Source of the DNA: Spirodela intermedia
Taxonomy: Eukaryota > Streptophyta > Magnoliopsida > Alismatales > Araceae
Assembly: GCA_902729315.2 (NCBI GenBank)
Contig: LR746273.1
Span: 6,282,501 to 6,346,500, forward strand
Direction: 5' to 3'
Length of the DNA stretch: 64,000 bases
Shown: positions 45,801 to 55,925 of the stretch, piece after piece
Layout of the letters: the number at the start of each line of letters is the position of its first letter
How positions within the stretch are numbered: position 1 is the first letter of the stretch
The notes under the pieces: generated by a model
Told to the model about the DNA's origin: nothing
Database searches by the model: none
What the model saw: the letters and a program-made list of their open reading frames with translations, nothing else
Program-made: the position numbers and the translations under genes

Positions 45801-48800
45801 CAATTCTGATGGTGGTGTTCATCCAGCTCCGAATCAATTCATCCTCACATTCATACATAAAAAATTATGCCAAGATAAATATAAAACATGTCATTCTCCA
45901 ACTGAAGGATATGGTATTGAGTGAATTCAGAATGATGAATTGAAATGAGAATGAATGAAAAATCAAACCTGAATCTATGAAAGCTCAAGAATGGGGTGTG
46001 GTCTTTTGGATCAACACGAAGGAGTCGTCCAATGACTTACTCACAGAGAGATGAGATGCTCCAAGTATTCTAGATGTGTGATCTGACCATGACCCCCCTA
46101 TATATAGACAAGTGATCTGACCAAGTGTCATTTATCAATTTAGTCCATTATAAAGTTGTAATAAAACCTTATATTTATACATATTTATCTTTATACCTAT
46201 AGAATGTCGTAATTTTCAAATACTTAAACTTTAATAAATCATTCTAATTGAGATTAACTAAATGATAACCTCATAATATACAATACATATATATTTTTCT
46301 ATATTGATATTAAATATAATTATTATTATTTTTACGTTGTGGCAATTTTCCCAAATTCTCCATCTATTGTAATTCATCTTGCCTGGAAAATGATTTGTAC
46401 AATTATTATTTTTCTTAATGCAACCTCCTTTATGTCATCTGCATGCGAGCACCTTTGGAGGTTTCTTATTCTGAATGATGATTGCGTTACTCTCTAGCTC
46501 TCCTATTTTTGTTCTTGAACGGGTGAACTGTTGCATTATGCGAGCACCTGTTCTTAATAGCTCTACGTTTTTTTTCAATGATACATTTCATCTTCTTTCA
46601 CGGTTGATTTCTTGTTATCTTCGGGGATAGTCACACGCTCTGAGTTCTGTGTTATTCATGGCAATTCTTTATCCTTGAGAAGGAATTATTCTTTCCTCAA
46701 TCACTGATCTAATCAATTTAATGTGTTTTTAGATTTTTTTTGAATCCATTTGCTAGGTTCTGGCTCTCTCGATCTATTGCACTCTTATGCAAAGTCTATG
46801 GTTTTGTTCATTTGATTAAATATTGATTTTGAGCTTCACTTATGAATCTTACTCTTTTTTTTAAGTTGCACGCATGGTATGCTATTTTTATGTTTAGTTT
46901 GGTAGTTGTGTCTCTTTCTGGAAGTGCCCTGATTATGCTTTTTTTTTTTTCTGAGAATCTGCTTGCTTGGTAAATATTCTGAGAGTCTCGCAGGTATCCA
47001 GTTTGATTTCCTTCTATCTGGCACTTCAATTTCCCAGTATCTTGTCACTATCATTGGTTTGGTGAATTGGGCCCATTTACTCGTTTGAGGACCGGAGGAT
47101 TTTATACACCAGAAGAAAAACATCTTTCATGGCAGAGAAGTTCCCAGTTTCCTGTTTTTTGGCTGACATGGATAATCCTCTCAACTCTGTTCTGTTGACT
47201 AAAATTCCCTGACACGCTCGCCTTCTCTTTAGAAGTGGAAATTATACTTTATTGGTGCGTGGCTTATCTTGAAGGCAGACATCGATCATTGGCGTTGGAA
47301 TTCCCATGGTTGTAGACCAGATAATCTATTCTGACCATCAGACTATCAAACTGATGACAGGGCTTCTGACTTGTGAATGATCCTCTCCAGGATGAACTTT
47401 CTGGTTCAGAAACCTTGTGCTCCTTAATATATCTCCTATATCACGCTTGAATACCTGTTGAGTCAGAGGGGGGGTTTCGTGGTTTAGTTGTTGTGATCGT
47501 GATTGTTAAACTGGATTCATCTCCCTGTGTTCGTCTCATAAGCCAAAGTCTCATATTTCATATTATTAATTGTGTTTTTCCTTTTACGTCGTCATTTAAT
47601 GCATCTCTCCCTCTCTAACAGTCTGGGGTATAGTCTGGGCAATCTCCATAATGGTAAAATAAGTCATATCCCACAGATTTATTTTGATCCATATTTTCCG
47701 TTAATAAAATTGCCGGTTTTGGAATCATATGGTGCCTCAAATATCATCTTCTGGAAGTAATGGTAGACTGTGTATATTTGACAGTGCAGGTTCTGACTAA
47801 TGGAATTGAGGTGAAGCTGCTGAGAAATGCGCTTACTGTGATTGAAGCTCTAACTGGTCGCTAGGAGGATGATGAGATGGGTGTCGAGTGGAATGGCTCT
47901 GTTGTGGGTGCGTATGGTTTTGACTTTCTTTTATGCTTTTTATGGGATGTATTTTACCCGTTGCTTTTTGTCCTATGGTATGAATATACTGTCCTATACA
48001 GATTTTTTTCTCATGTTGACAATTGCTATTGGCCGAATAATTTTATTTTTTTTCTTGTGATGTCTGCTACTATATTTGGCATTTATCAAAATCCAGATAA
48101 ATAATTAAATTTTACCTTCTGTAAACCTGTCTCCCAGCAATTACAGTTTGAGGGGTGGGGATATTATTTTTCCATGTAGATTATCTATTTTTTTATTCAA
48201 AGGCTCCAACTTAGTATCTATTCCATATACCTCTTTAATAAATATAATTAAAAATACTTTATAAATTTCTATACATGAACTTGCATGCTTTTTATAAAAC
48301 AATCTGACCATGCCTCACTGATCTGCTCCAATCTAGTCCGACTGCCAGATTAGATATGTCACACATCCGATCAGAGTTTGTCTGGTACATTACATCTATT
48401 GGAGGGATCTTGGACAAAACTCTTGGAGCATGGACTCTTCTTTACGATGAAAAATATGAATATTATTATTGTTATGATTGTGATAATTATTACATCATCA
48501 TCTCCTCATGAGATCTTTGACAATTCCTTCTCTTCTATTCAATCCCTCAGCTTCTGAGTGCACTCAGAGGTCCCCAAGACAGAAGCACAAGTCACCCAGA
48601 ACCGTGAGCTCATCCAATCGGACCCTCAGCCCGTCTCATTCCTGTGGTTCTCAACCCAAGGGACCCACCACTTCATCAGACTGGCCCACCACAGTATGTA
48701 AAGCATATTCCCCTTGCTCCTCCAATCTGTTTCCTTCTAATTCTAGTATTATTTTTTCTGCATGTCTGCATTCTATTATTTTTTTCCATTAGTTCATGTT

Positions 48801-49179
48801 TATCTACATCTCTGCCTTCTTCGTGGGCAAAGCAAAAAATTTCCCTTTTTTGGTGCAGAGAGTTGACCTGGGCAAGCTCGAGACAACGGCACTGTGGAGA
48901 TATTGGACGCATTTCAATCTCATGAGATCTCGTCGGCTCATGTCGAATGTGACTACTCTGCATCTGATCATCTTCTGACGGGTTGTCGGCAACGTTTTTT
49001 TTTCTAAGTCCCTGCACATTGACAGAGCAAGGGAGTGGTTCCTCGGCATTTCATAATTGGAGGGGGTAACACATTTGATTTCGAAAGGTGTGTGGAACCT
49101 GGGTCTGGGGACTTTGTACAAAAGGCTTCTTAAGGCATACTAAAAGCTCCGCATGTAGGCATTCTCATCCCTTTTTGAC
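42810..49179. other. GH43 upstream region and AT-rich spacer between the duplicated blocks
   Basis: Up to about 44001 this is the GH43 5' flank and part of copy A. From 44001 to about 45110 it is strongly AT-rich with no visible gene. A GC-rich patch follows (45110-45720) with GGCCCA/TGGGC elements and a strong donor-like AAAAAG|GTGAGT at about 45591-45602, which could be the start of an unrecognised gene. From 45800 to 49179 it is AT-rich again with only short frames. No transposon termini were recognised. Confidence 0.4.
47790..47864 (+). other. Possible isolated terminal exon
   Basis: Directly after a CAG acceptor the sequence reads a 24-residue frame, VLTNGIEVKLLRNALTVIEA then LTGR, before TAG. 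The smooth amphipathic composition looks coding. Together with the promoter-like GC-rich patch at 45.1-45.6 kb it could be the last exon of a small gene or a gene fragment. I do not recognise the protein. Confidence 0.25.
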
Positions 49180-49732
49180 TCAACGAATTTCCTTTTTTCC
49201 CCTTTCTGGTCTTCAGTCTCGTACATGCTCCTCTCAGATGCTTTCGTAAATTACCCAGAAACTCTTCTCAGTTTTGCCGCAACCAAAGTAGATTCTTCGC
49301 TATTCTGATGGCCAATCTCGTTCTACTATCGTTCAGTTCCTCTGCAAAAAAAATAATTGGTGTAGTATTGGAGTTCCTTGGCAAGAAGGAGGCTGCATTC
49401 TGTCTGCTGGAGTCACTTCTTACACATCTTTTGCAATATCTTTTGCTGCATCTCATGAATTCCGTCGTGGAATACTAGTGGAGAACAGTACCATGAATCT
49501 TCTGCATAGTTTACTGATTTAAACCTACGAGTCAGTCGGATTCTCTGCGATGGTGAAGATCACAAGATTGCATAAACCTTCTGCCTCGTATCATGTCTGC
49601 TTGGAACTGTACGCCACCTCCCTCCTCCGATTCTCCTTACAGCAGCCAAGGAGCAGATGATCATCATCATTTCCCCGCTTTTTCTTTCGTGCTTAACCCA
49701 TATTTGATTGCCTCACTTGCGTGCTTATCCAG

Positions 49733-51510
49733 GAATGAACGGGAATGTGATCTTTACTGTTGGGAGATCGACGAACATTAAGCGGCATGAATGCCCGATT
49801 GGGAAGCTCGAAAGGAAGAGCTTACTCGAGCAAAAAGGATGTATCGTATGGATCACTGATCTTAGTGGTTCAGGTTTGTCGCATGAACTCAGCTATCCTG
49901 TCATCTATCCGTTGTCCGTATTTTCTCTTGGAAGGTTTGAAATTGTTTTCTCCTCTGCACTACTTTGCTGTTATCTTAATGATTTCTGGTTACAGATGGG
50001 ATATATTGGAAAAGGAAAATGCAGAGACATTTGTTTAACTTTAAAACACTGAGCAAATAGCGTCAGTTTTTTCAAAAATATTTAAATTTAATACCATATT
50101 TTTTTGAATAACCATGTTTTTATTTTATTCTTTGAATCTCCAGTTCAATGTTACTTTTCTGCATAAGTTTTCAGAATCATCATCTAAAAGTGGAATTGGT
50201 GCTATAGCTAGTTATTTTGGCAGAAGAGAGAAAGGGGTTTAGAACCACTAAAGAACAGATGCTAAGGGGAAATTAATCGAACAGATGGCACGCCGTAGGC
50301 TAAATAAGTCGGCTTCTCAGAGGTTACTCCTGTAGAAATCGACGGGATTTGATGCTGTGGATTCCCGGGGGAGCATTTTACTCTCTCTCTCTGCTGTGGA
50401 GGGTTTCCTTTCTAGCTTGCTTTATCTGCCTTGCATGATCATAGGATTCGTGAACACTCTGATTGGACAGAAATGTTATCATGCTGTGAATTTACAGACG
50501 AGAATCATAGGAAGGTTTATCTTGCAGAAGATTAAGATATCTTATCCCTTTATTTGGTAACATTGAGCAGTCCTGCAAGATGATCATACCATGATGAAAG
50601 GATTGTGGATTATTTTTTAAAAAGTTTAACTTTCTTTCATTCAAAGGATAACCCTGGCTTCCACGGGGTAGACTCTAGGGAAGGGAAGGCAGGCCCATGC
50701 CCCATGCCTCATCAGAGTATCAAGTGGCTCTGAACATAATATCCATTTCTTGAGGCAATTTCTGTGGAACATCAAAGAAAAATTGCATTTATTCTTTCAT
50801 GTAAGAGCACTCTGGCATGTGCATTAAGCCGGGAACTGTACTGCAGAGGCCGTTTATCCTATGTTCTTGATGGGGATACCCTCAGGCATGGGTTGAACAG
50901 TGACCTGGGCGTCAAGCAAGAAGATCGTGCAGAAAATATACGGAGGATTGGTGGGTTCTGTGATGGGACGCTGGCCGAAGGTCCTGACCTTAAACCACCG
51001 CTAAACGTGTTGGCAGTTTCCCTTCTAAAGTTCATTGGCGCATTTAATTATTGAGAAATTACAGGAGAGGAGGATGAACCATGATGGAAGATTTTCTTCG
51101 ATTATATTATTTAATTTATTTTCTCGCTGCATGGTGGGTAGATTTTGATTAGAAGAAATATAAAAACCCTGAAGATTCCTGACTATAGAGATTGTGATTA
51201 GGGTTTTACTGCCGTTGGAAGACGGACCCTGGAGATTGCCGTTATGGTGCTTACTTACTACCCCCTCGAAGCATTTCTAACCTTGTATATGTTTGCCCGA
51301 TTATCATCAGCAGCTAACCCATTCTGGAAATGACAAAAGTACCTTTGACAAAAGAAATTTGCAATAATATCGCGCATAAGTCCCTAAATCTTCTGAGATT
51401 TATCGTTCCAGATTGTAATTCAGCAGAAGGATGGGGGTATCCCCTTCGCCCACCGCCATGGCCGAGCAAGTCTTGTCTTACCTTAGCTAGATCCGTTGTG
51501 AGAACCTCGC
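49733..51510 (+). pseudogene. APK pseudogene (exons 2, 3 and 7 only)
   Basis: Exon 2 equivalent is 49733-49873, exon 3 equivalent 50801-50950, and exon 7 equivalent begins at 51412. Exon 1 with the transit peptide and promoter is absent, and exons 4-6 are deleted. The exon 3 acceptor AG has become AT (50799-50800). Exon 2 changes the Gly before the P-loop to Asp (WITDLSGSG), and exon 3 changes DGDN to DGDT and GFKQED to GVKQED. Exon 7 gains a G (GATGGGGGTAT), shifting the frame to an early stop near LVLP. No functional kinase can be made from it. Introns still match the intact gene closely, so the duplication is fairly recent on this side. Confidence 0.92.
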
Positions 51511-52032
51511 TAGACGCTGAGTCCAACCTCGTGGACCTGCCAGCATAAAGAGGAAGAAAGGCTCCTGCTTGCTGTGGCTACCTGCAGCTGCGGATGACGA
51601 TGATGAAGATAATGATGATGATGATGCGATGACGATATTATTATTTATTTATTTCTTGATTTCTGCTGGTTAAGTTTGGCGAAGATTGGGTCGAACGATG
51701 ATGTCTAAAAACGGGTATTGTTCCCAAATTTTGGATGTATTTATTAGGGTAAAAACGATGATGTTTGTCCCGTTTGTGGAGTAATGGCTGCATTTTCTCT
51801 CTTAGAATGTTGGATGTATATATATATATATGGAGAGAGAGAGAGAGAGAGGCACACGGACACGCAAGCCCTGCTCAGGTGCGCTTGCCTCCCACCAGCA
51901 CCGTTCTGTGGGATCCCATGAAAGCCGAACCCCACTCTGTAAGAGAGAGAGAGAGAGAGAGATAACATGATGAGTATCCTGCTACAGTAGAGCAGAACAC
52001 TACTCTCATCACCTACTCCGCCATCCGCTAAA

Positions 52033-52497
52033 ATGGACACACTCGTCAACCCACCCTCCCTCCTCCCCCCATCTCCACCACCACCTTCACCATCACCTTC
52101 TTTCCCCCACCGCCGCAGAATGTTGCACCTCCTCCTCCACCGCCGCCCCCTTCATGGACAGGAACGAGGACTCTTTCTCCCCCTCCTCGCCGACCCACCA
52201 CGACAGCTTCGCCCTCCCCCACCTCCCGGACCTCGCCGCCGATCTTCACTCGCCAGCGGAGCTCCTCCTCCAACGAGCTCACGTGGGTCCTCAATGAGTT
52301 CTCCCCCTACGGCGACGACCCCCACCAGCGGCTCGCCACCTTCTTCCTTCGAGCCCTCCTCGCCCGCTCCTCCTCCTCCTCGACGGCGAACCCACGAAGG
52401 AAGAAGGAAGAAGGCGGCGAGCCGTCGAGGAGGAGGAGCGGGCAAGGAGGGGCTCGAACGAAGAAGGCGGCGAGCCGCTGGTCGGGGTCGTCCTTAG
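52033..52497 (+). pseudogene. SHR pseudogene, 5' fragment
   Basis: Starts with ATG and MDTLVNPPSLLPPSPPPP, aligned to the SHR start ([10 protein letters not shown]). Small indels shift the frame; pieces of the SHR leucine-repeat region can still be read across frames (ELTWVLNE-like, SPYGDDPHQRLATFFLRALLA). After the equivalent of SHR position about 37520 everything through the SHR stop is missing and is replaced by an inverted copy of the pseudogene's own last 70 bp. The remaining open frame of 154 residues is not SHR-like beyond its first residues. Confidence 0.88.
52313..52493. repeat. Inverted repeat (hairpin) made from SHR-derived sequence
   Basis: Left arm 52313-52386 and right arm 52421-52493, about 92% complementary over about 73 bp, separated by about 34 bp. 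The left arm is in the SHR sense orientation. The right arm contains AGGCGGCGAGCCGCTGGT (52465-52482), complementary to intact SHR at 37469-37486 with one mismatch in 18. A transcript would fold into a long stem. Confidence 0.85.
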
Positions 52498-53460
52498 TAT
52501 CCAAGCCCACCTCGATTCTAAGGTCTTTTCGTAATTTCGATGGTCATAAAGCATCCGACAATGTGTTGGGTTAATCGAGCGGTCCTCAACCCTGATCGAT
52601 ATGATATCGGATCTCGGATCTTGGATCAGCTGACATAGACAGCACCACAATCTTGGAGATTAATTATTTCACTAGAATTTTAATGCGACCCGATTCTAAA
52701 GTTGGCAACTTTCACCACCCCACGAAGAAAGTCAACGACTTGGCGTAAAATGCGACAAAAACTAGGGATTTTGTAGTTTTTTGACGAATTATTTATTAAT
52801 GGTCCGATTCTTCCTCTTTCTCATTGAGTGAGATGTTGGATGTGGCCGCTTGATGGGAAACATGTCGAAAGCGTTGACCCTGCCACAGCGCGCCTAGCAG
52901 GGCGGAGCACATGTAGCTTCTCCTCCGGAGGAAGATGATGGGTTCGGCCAGCTCCACGTCTACTGCTATTTCTCTCTCTCTTCTCTCTCTCTGAGAGAAA
53001 GGAGGGACTTTTGGGCTGGGAAAACGATAGTGGGAGCTGCTTTTAAGGGGGGGTTGAGGAGGAGAAAGGGAGGACTGCACGTTTTAAGCTCTCCCTCTCT
53101 TAGTGTTGTAGGTCATACGGAGGAATGATGAGTGATGAGCTCGATAGGGGGGGGCGAGAGAGTCGAGGCGAATGGATGATTGCGCTAGCGAGGAGCTCCA
53201 GGCTCAAAGGGGAGCCGGCGAGTAGAGACAGACTGAGCACGAAGGATCTTTCCCCTCTGAGATTCGTGACCCCGCTCTACTCTACTCCCAGTGAGGGTAA
53301 ATAGATGGCTAGAGAGAGATGTCGATAGCATTATTCCCTCGCACCAAACCTCTTACCTTCTCTCTCTGTCTCTCTCGCCCACATTCTCTTGGCTCCTTCC
53401 ACCCCTAACAAAGATAATGAGTGAGAGGAAATTTCCTCCGCTACGCCCGTGCCCATGAAG

Positions 53461-53464
<4 letters not shown>

Positions 53465-53521
<57 letters not shown>
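53465..53521 (+). repeat. CT microsatellite, about 28 units
   Basis: A pure CT run in copy B; the aligned copy A region (39737-39755) has only about nine units. Confidence 0.9.
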
Positions 53522-53524
<3 letters not shown>

Positions 53525-53709
53525 TTGTGGAGGAAACTAGAGACAGACAATAGAGACCGAAAGGGCCAAATGGCACACGATGGATATAGCAAATAAGGCT
53601 TGTGATAATAATATTCACAATATGAGCAGCAGACGAATGCTTCACCGATCAGAACGGACTAAAGAATCCAGCCACCCAGTCATTAGACGAACAAGACGAC
53701 GACGACGAA

Positions 53710-54861
53710 GAAGAAGAAGAAGAACGAGAACAAGAAGACCACTTACTGGGCACCTCGCCATTCCTCCGGCAGCCGCTACCTCCTGTGCCAGCACACGGAC
53801 ACCCTTGACCACAGCGGGAACCCGAAGCTGTACTCACCAAATTTTAACAAGATAAAATGATTATTTATTATATGTCAATCTGGTGTAAATATTTAGAAAA
53901 TATCCACTATCACATAAACCAACAATACCCCAGCACTACCACATGATTTCCTTCATGGAAAACATGTAGGCACCTTGTTTGGTTGAATGCTTGTTGAAGA
54001 GTAATTCACAAGATATATTTGTACACATCAACATCTCATTTGTCGGTATATTCATATATCATTCATTGATTATCGAAATTTAGCATCATTCACAATAAAA
54101 ATATAATTTTATTTGGTTTCCATAACTTAACAAGTTATCAATAAAAGGAAATTATTGATTTGTATGTTTTCTCTCTAATCGAAGTAGATAATGAAACAAC
54201 ACCTATAAGTGAAAACGAACAATGAGAAGAGATGCATGAGGCACATTTTAATTTTAATGGACAGAATAATGGATAAAAATAGTTATAAAGACTAAAAAAA
54301 GTGTTACAATTCATGATGGATATTAGAAATAAAATTGACATGTCCAGTTACTTTTCTATGAGTTTGGTAGGTTGGGTCATCTTTGTTTTCTCCATACTAG
54401 TGGTAGGTACTTGTACTATCAACAGACAGTAGCCCTCCTCAATGAGCTTGAAATAAATTCCCTTTTAGTGTCTAACTATTACCTTCCAGGATAGAAGTAC
54501 ATATTCTAATTCCTCTCCTTTGATGGGTCTACTACTTTTCTCCTATGAAGGAAGAAGAAACTCAGTAACTTTGAGAAGTTATCCAATTATTCATCAAATA
54601 TAGTGGATGGCTTCTTTAATCCTCTCCTTTTACCTCTGGGCATGGGCAAATGAAAACTCTCCTTAATTTATCTGAGTTCTTTGGTGGTAGAAACTTGTTT
54701 TAATTGCACTTGAATCTTCTAGACATCATTTTAATGGAAGATCATCTAGAAATGGATAATCATGATGCATCCCACCAAGCTACACATGATATGCAAAAGG
54801 GATATGATGCTTGCATTTTAGTACAAAATGGAAAGTTTAGATATTTGTTCTTGATCTTCAT
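53710..54861 (-). pseudogene. GH43 pseudogene
   Basis: The 3' end of exon 2 survives at about 53740-53832 (strongly similar to 39940-40032), then the alignment jumps to sequence matching the GH43 intron and exon 1. Exon 1 equivalent runs from an intact ATG (54861-54859) down to about 54345. It has many substitutions, mostly C-to-T or G-to-A relative to copy A, several indels, and Trp-to-stop (TAG at 54399-54397) in the TYYWYGEN motif. About 1.8 kb including nearly all catalytic-domain coding sequence is deleted. It cannot encode a working enzyme. Confidence 0.88.
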
Positions 54862-55925
54862 TCCCTTTCTTCTTTTATCCATAAGCTAAAGGAGAGGTAA
54901 CCATAGAACAAGATGTAAACACTTAATAGCAATCCAATTAAAGATTTTTTTTTCTGAGCTACCAAATCTAAAATCTACAATCATAAGGACTTTCATAGTC
55001 TATGAATAGAAATCAATTTTAGAGGTAATTAAAATAACATAAATAAAAAACATAAGAACAAGATGTCATATTTCATTTTACATTGAGATGAGAATGAATA
55101 ACAGTGCTCCATCATTCTAATACAAAATGCATGAAGAATGCACATCCTCTTTTAGTTTCTATGGATCTAGTTTCGTTGACAGCCAATCAAAAAAAAATTA
55201 GTTGAAACTAAATTCATGCTCATCTAACTCAAACCTGATTCATAAGATGTAGGCATGAGGTAAAAAGAAAAAGAACATAATGTCATGGATATCCTTATCC
55301 AAGCACGATAGAACTCACCATCGAAGAAAAGGAACTAAGATCAGCAAATTCTTGAACCACAATGTAACATTAATTGCATTCAAAATTCAAGTCATGAAGG
55401 TCATTTCCCTAGAAAGAAACCCCATTGACAAAATTATCGCCAACAATAGAAAATTTTAGTCAAAACTCGTCCCACATATTCAACCAACAATTAACAATCA
55501 ATGAGGTAGAGACCGCCTGAAAGCTCAAGATCAAACCCAATCATTTGACAACCATCACCAGATGCCACTATACTTACTCCTCAACAATCAACAGCTAGAA
55601 CCACATGCACTAAAGTATTCACTCCCTCACTCCCTTCATCCCAGCTACTCCCCCAACACAATTGAGCTCCCTTTGCACATACTACTAACCCACCTCCTAA
55701 CTACTACTCCCCAATATCTCTTCCTAATCTCCCTCCTCCTCTCGCCATCCCAATCTCGCCCCTGCTGCCCACCACTCACATCTGCCTAAATGTGTCGACA
55801 TCAATCTGTCATAAGCCTCCAAACATCTCCCATAACATGATGACATCGTCATCGGCCATCTCAACTACCCTTGTAGATCGCCACAAATTGATCCCTCATC
55901 TCATGGTGTGCGTGGACCATGTTTT

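Larger units (their letters stand above)
49180..55925 (+). repeat. Segmental duplication, decayed copy B
   Basis: Aligns in the same order and orientation with about 32935-44001 but has large deletions, matching about 34870-35800 (APK exons 4-6), about 37520-38720 (most of SHR) and about 40033-41800 (most of GH43 exon 2 and intron). The left part (APK) is still about 90-95% similar by eye; the right part (GH43 side) is much more diverged, with many C-to-T and G-to-A changes. The right edge abuts a C14 tract. Confidence 0.85.

Noticed and set aside
44001-49179. Search for LTRs, TIRs or transposase between the duplicated blocks
   Set aside because: No matching termini, reverse transcriptase or transposase motifs were found by eye; an old, decayed element remains possible.
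52033-52497. The 154-residue frame in the SHR duplicate as a real gene
   Set aside because: It shares only its first residues with SHR, then runs in a shifted frame into the inverted repeat; better explained as a pseudogene.
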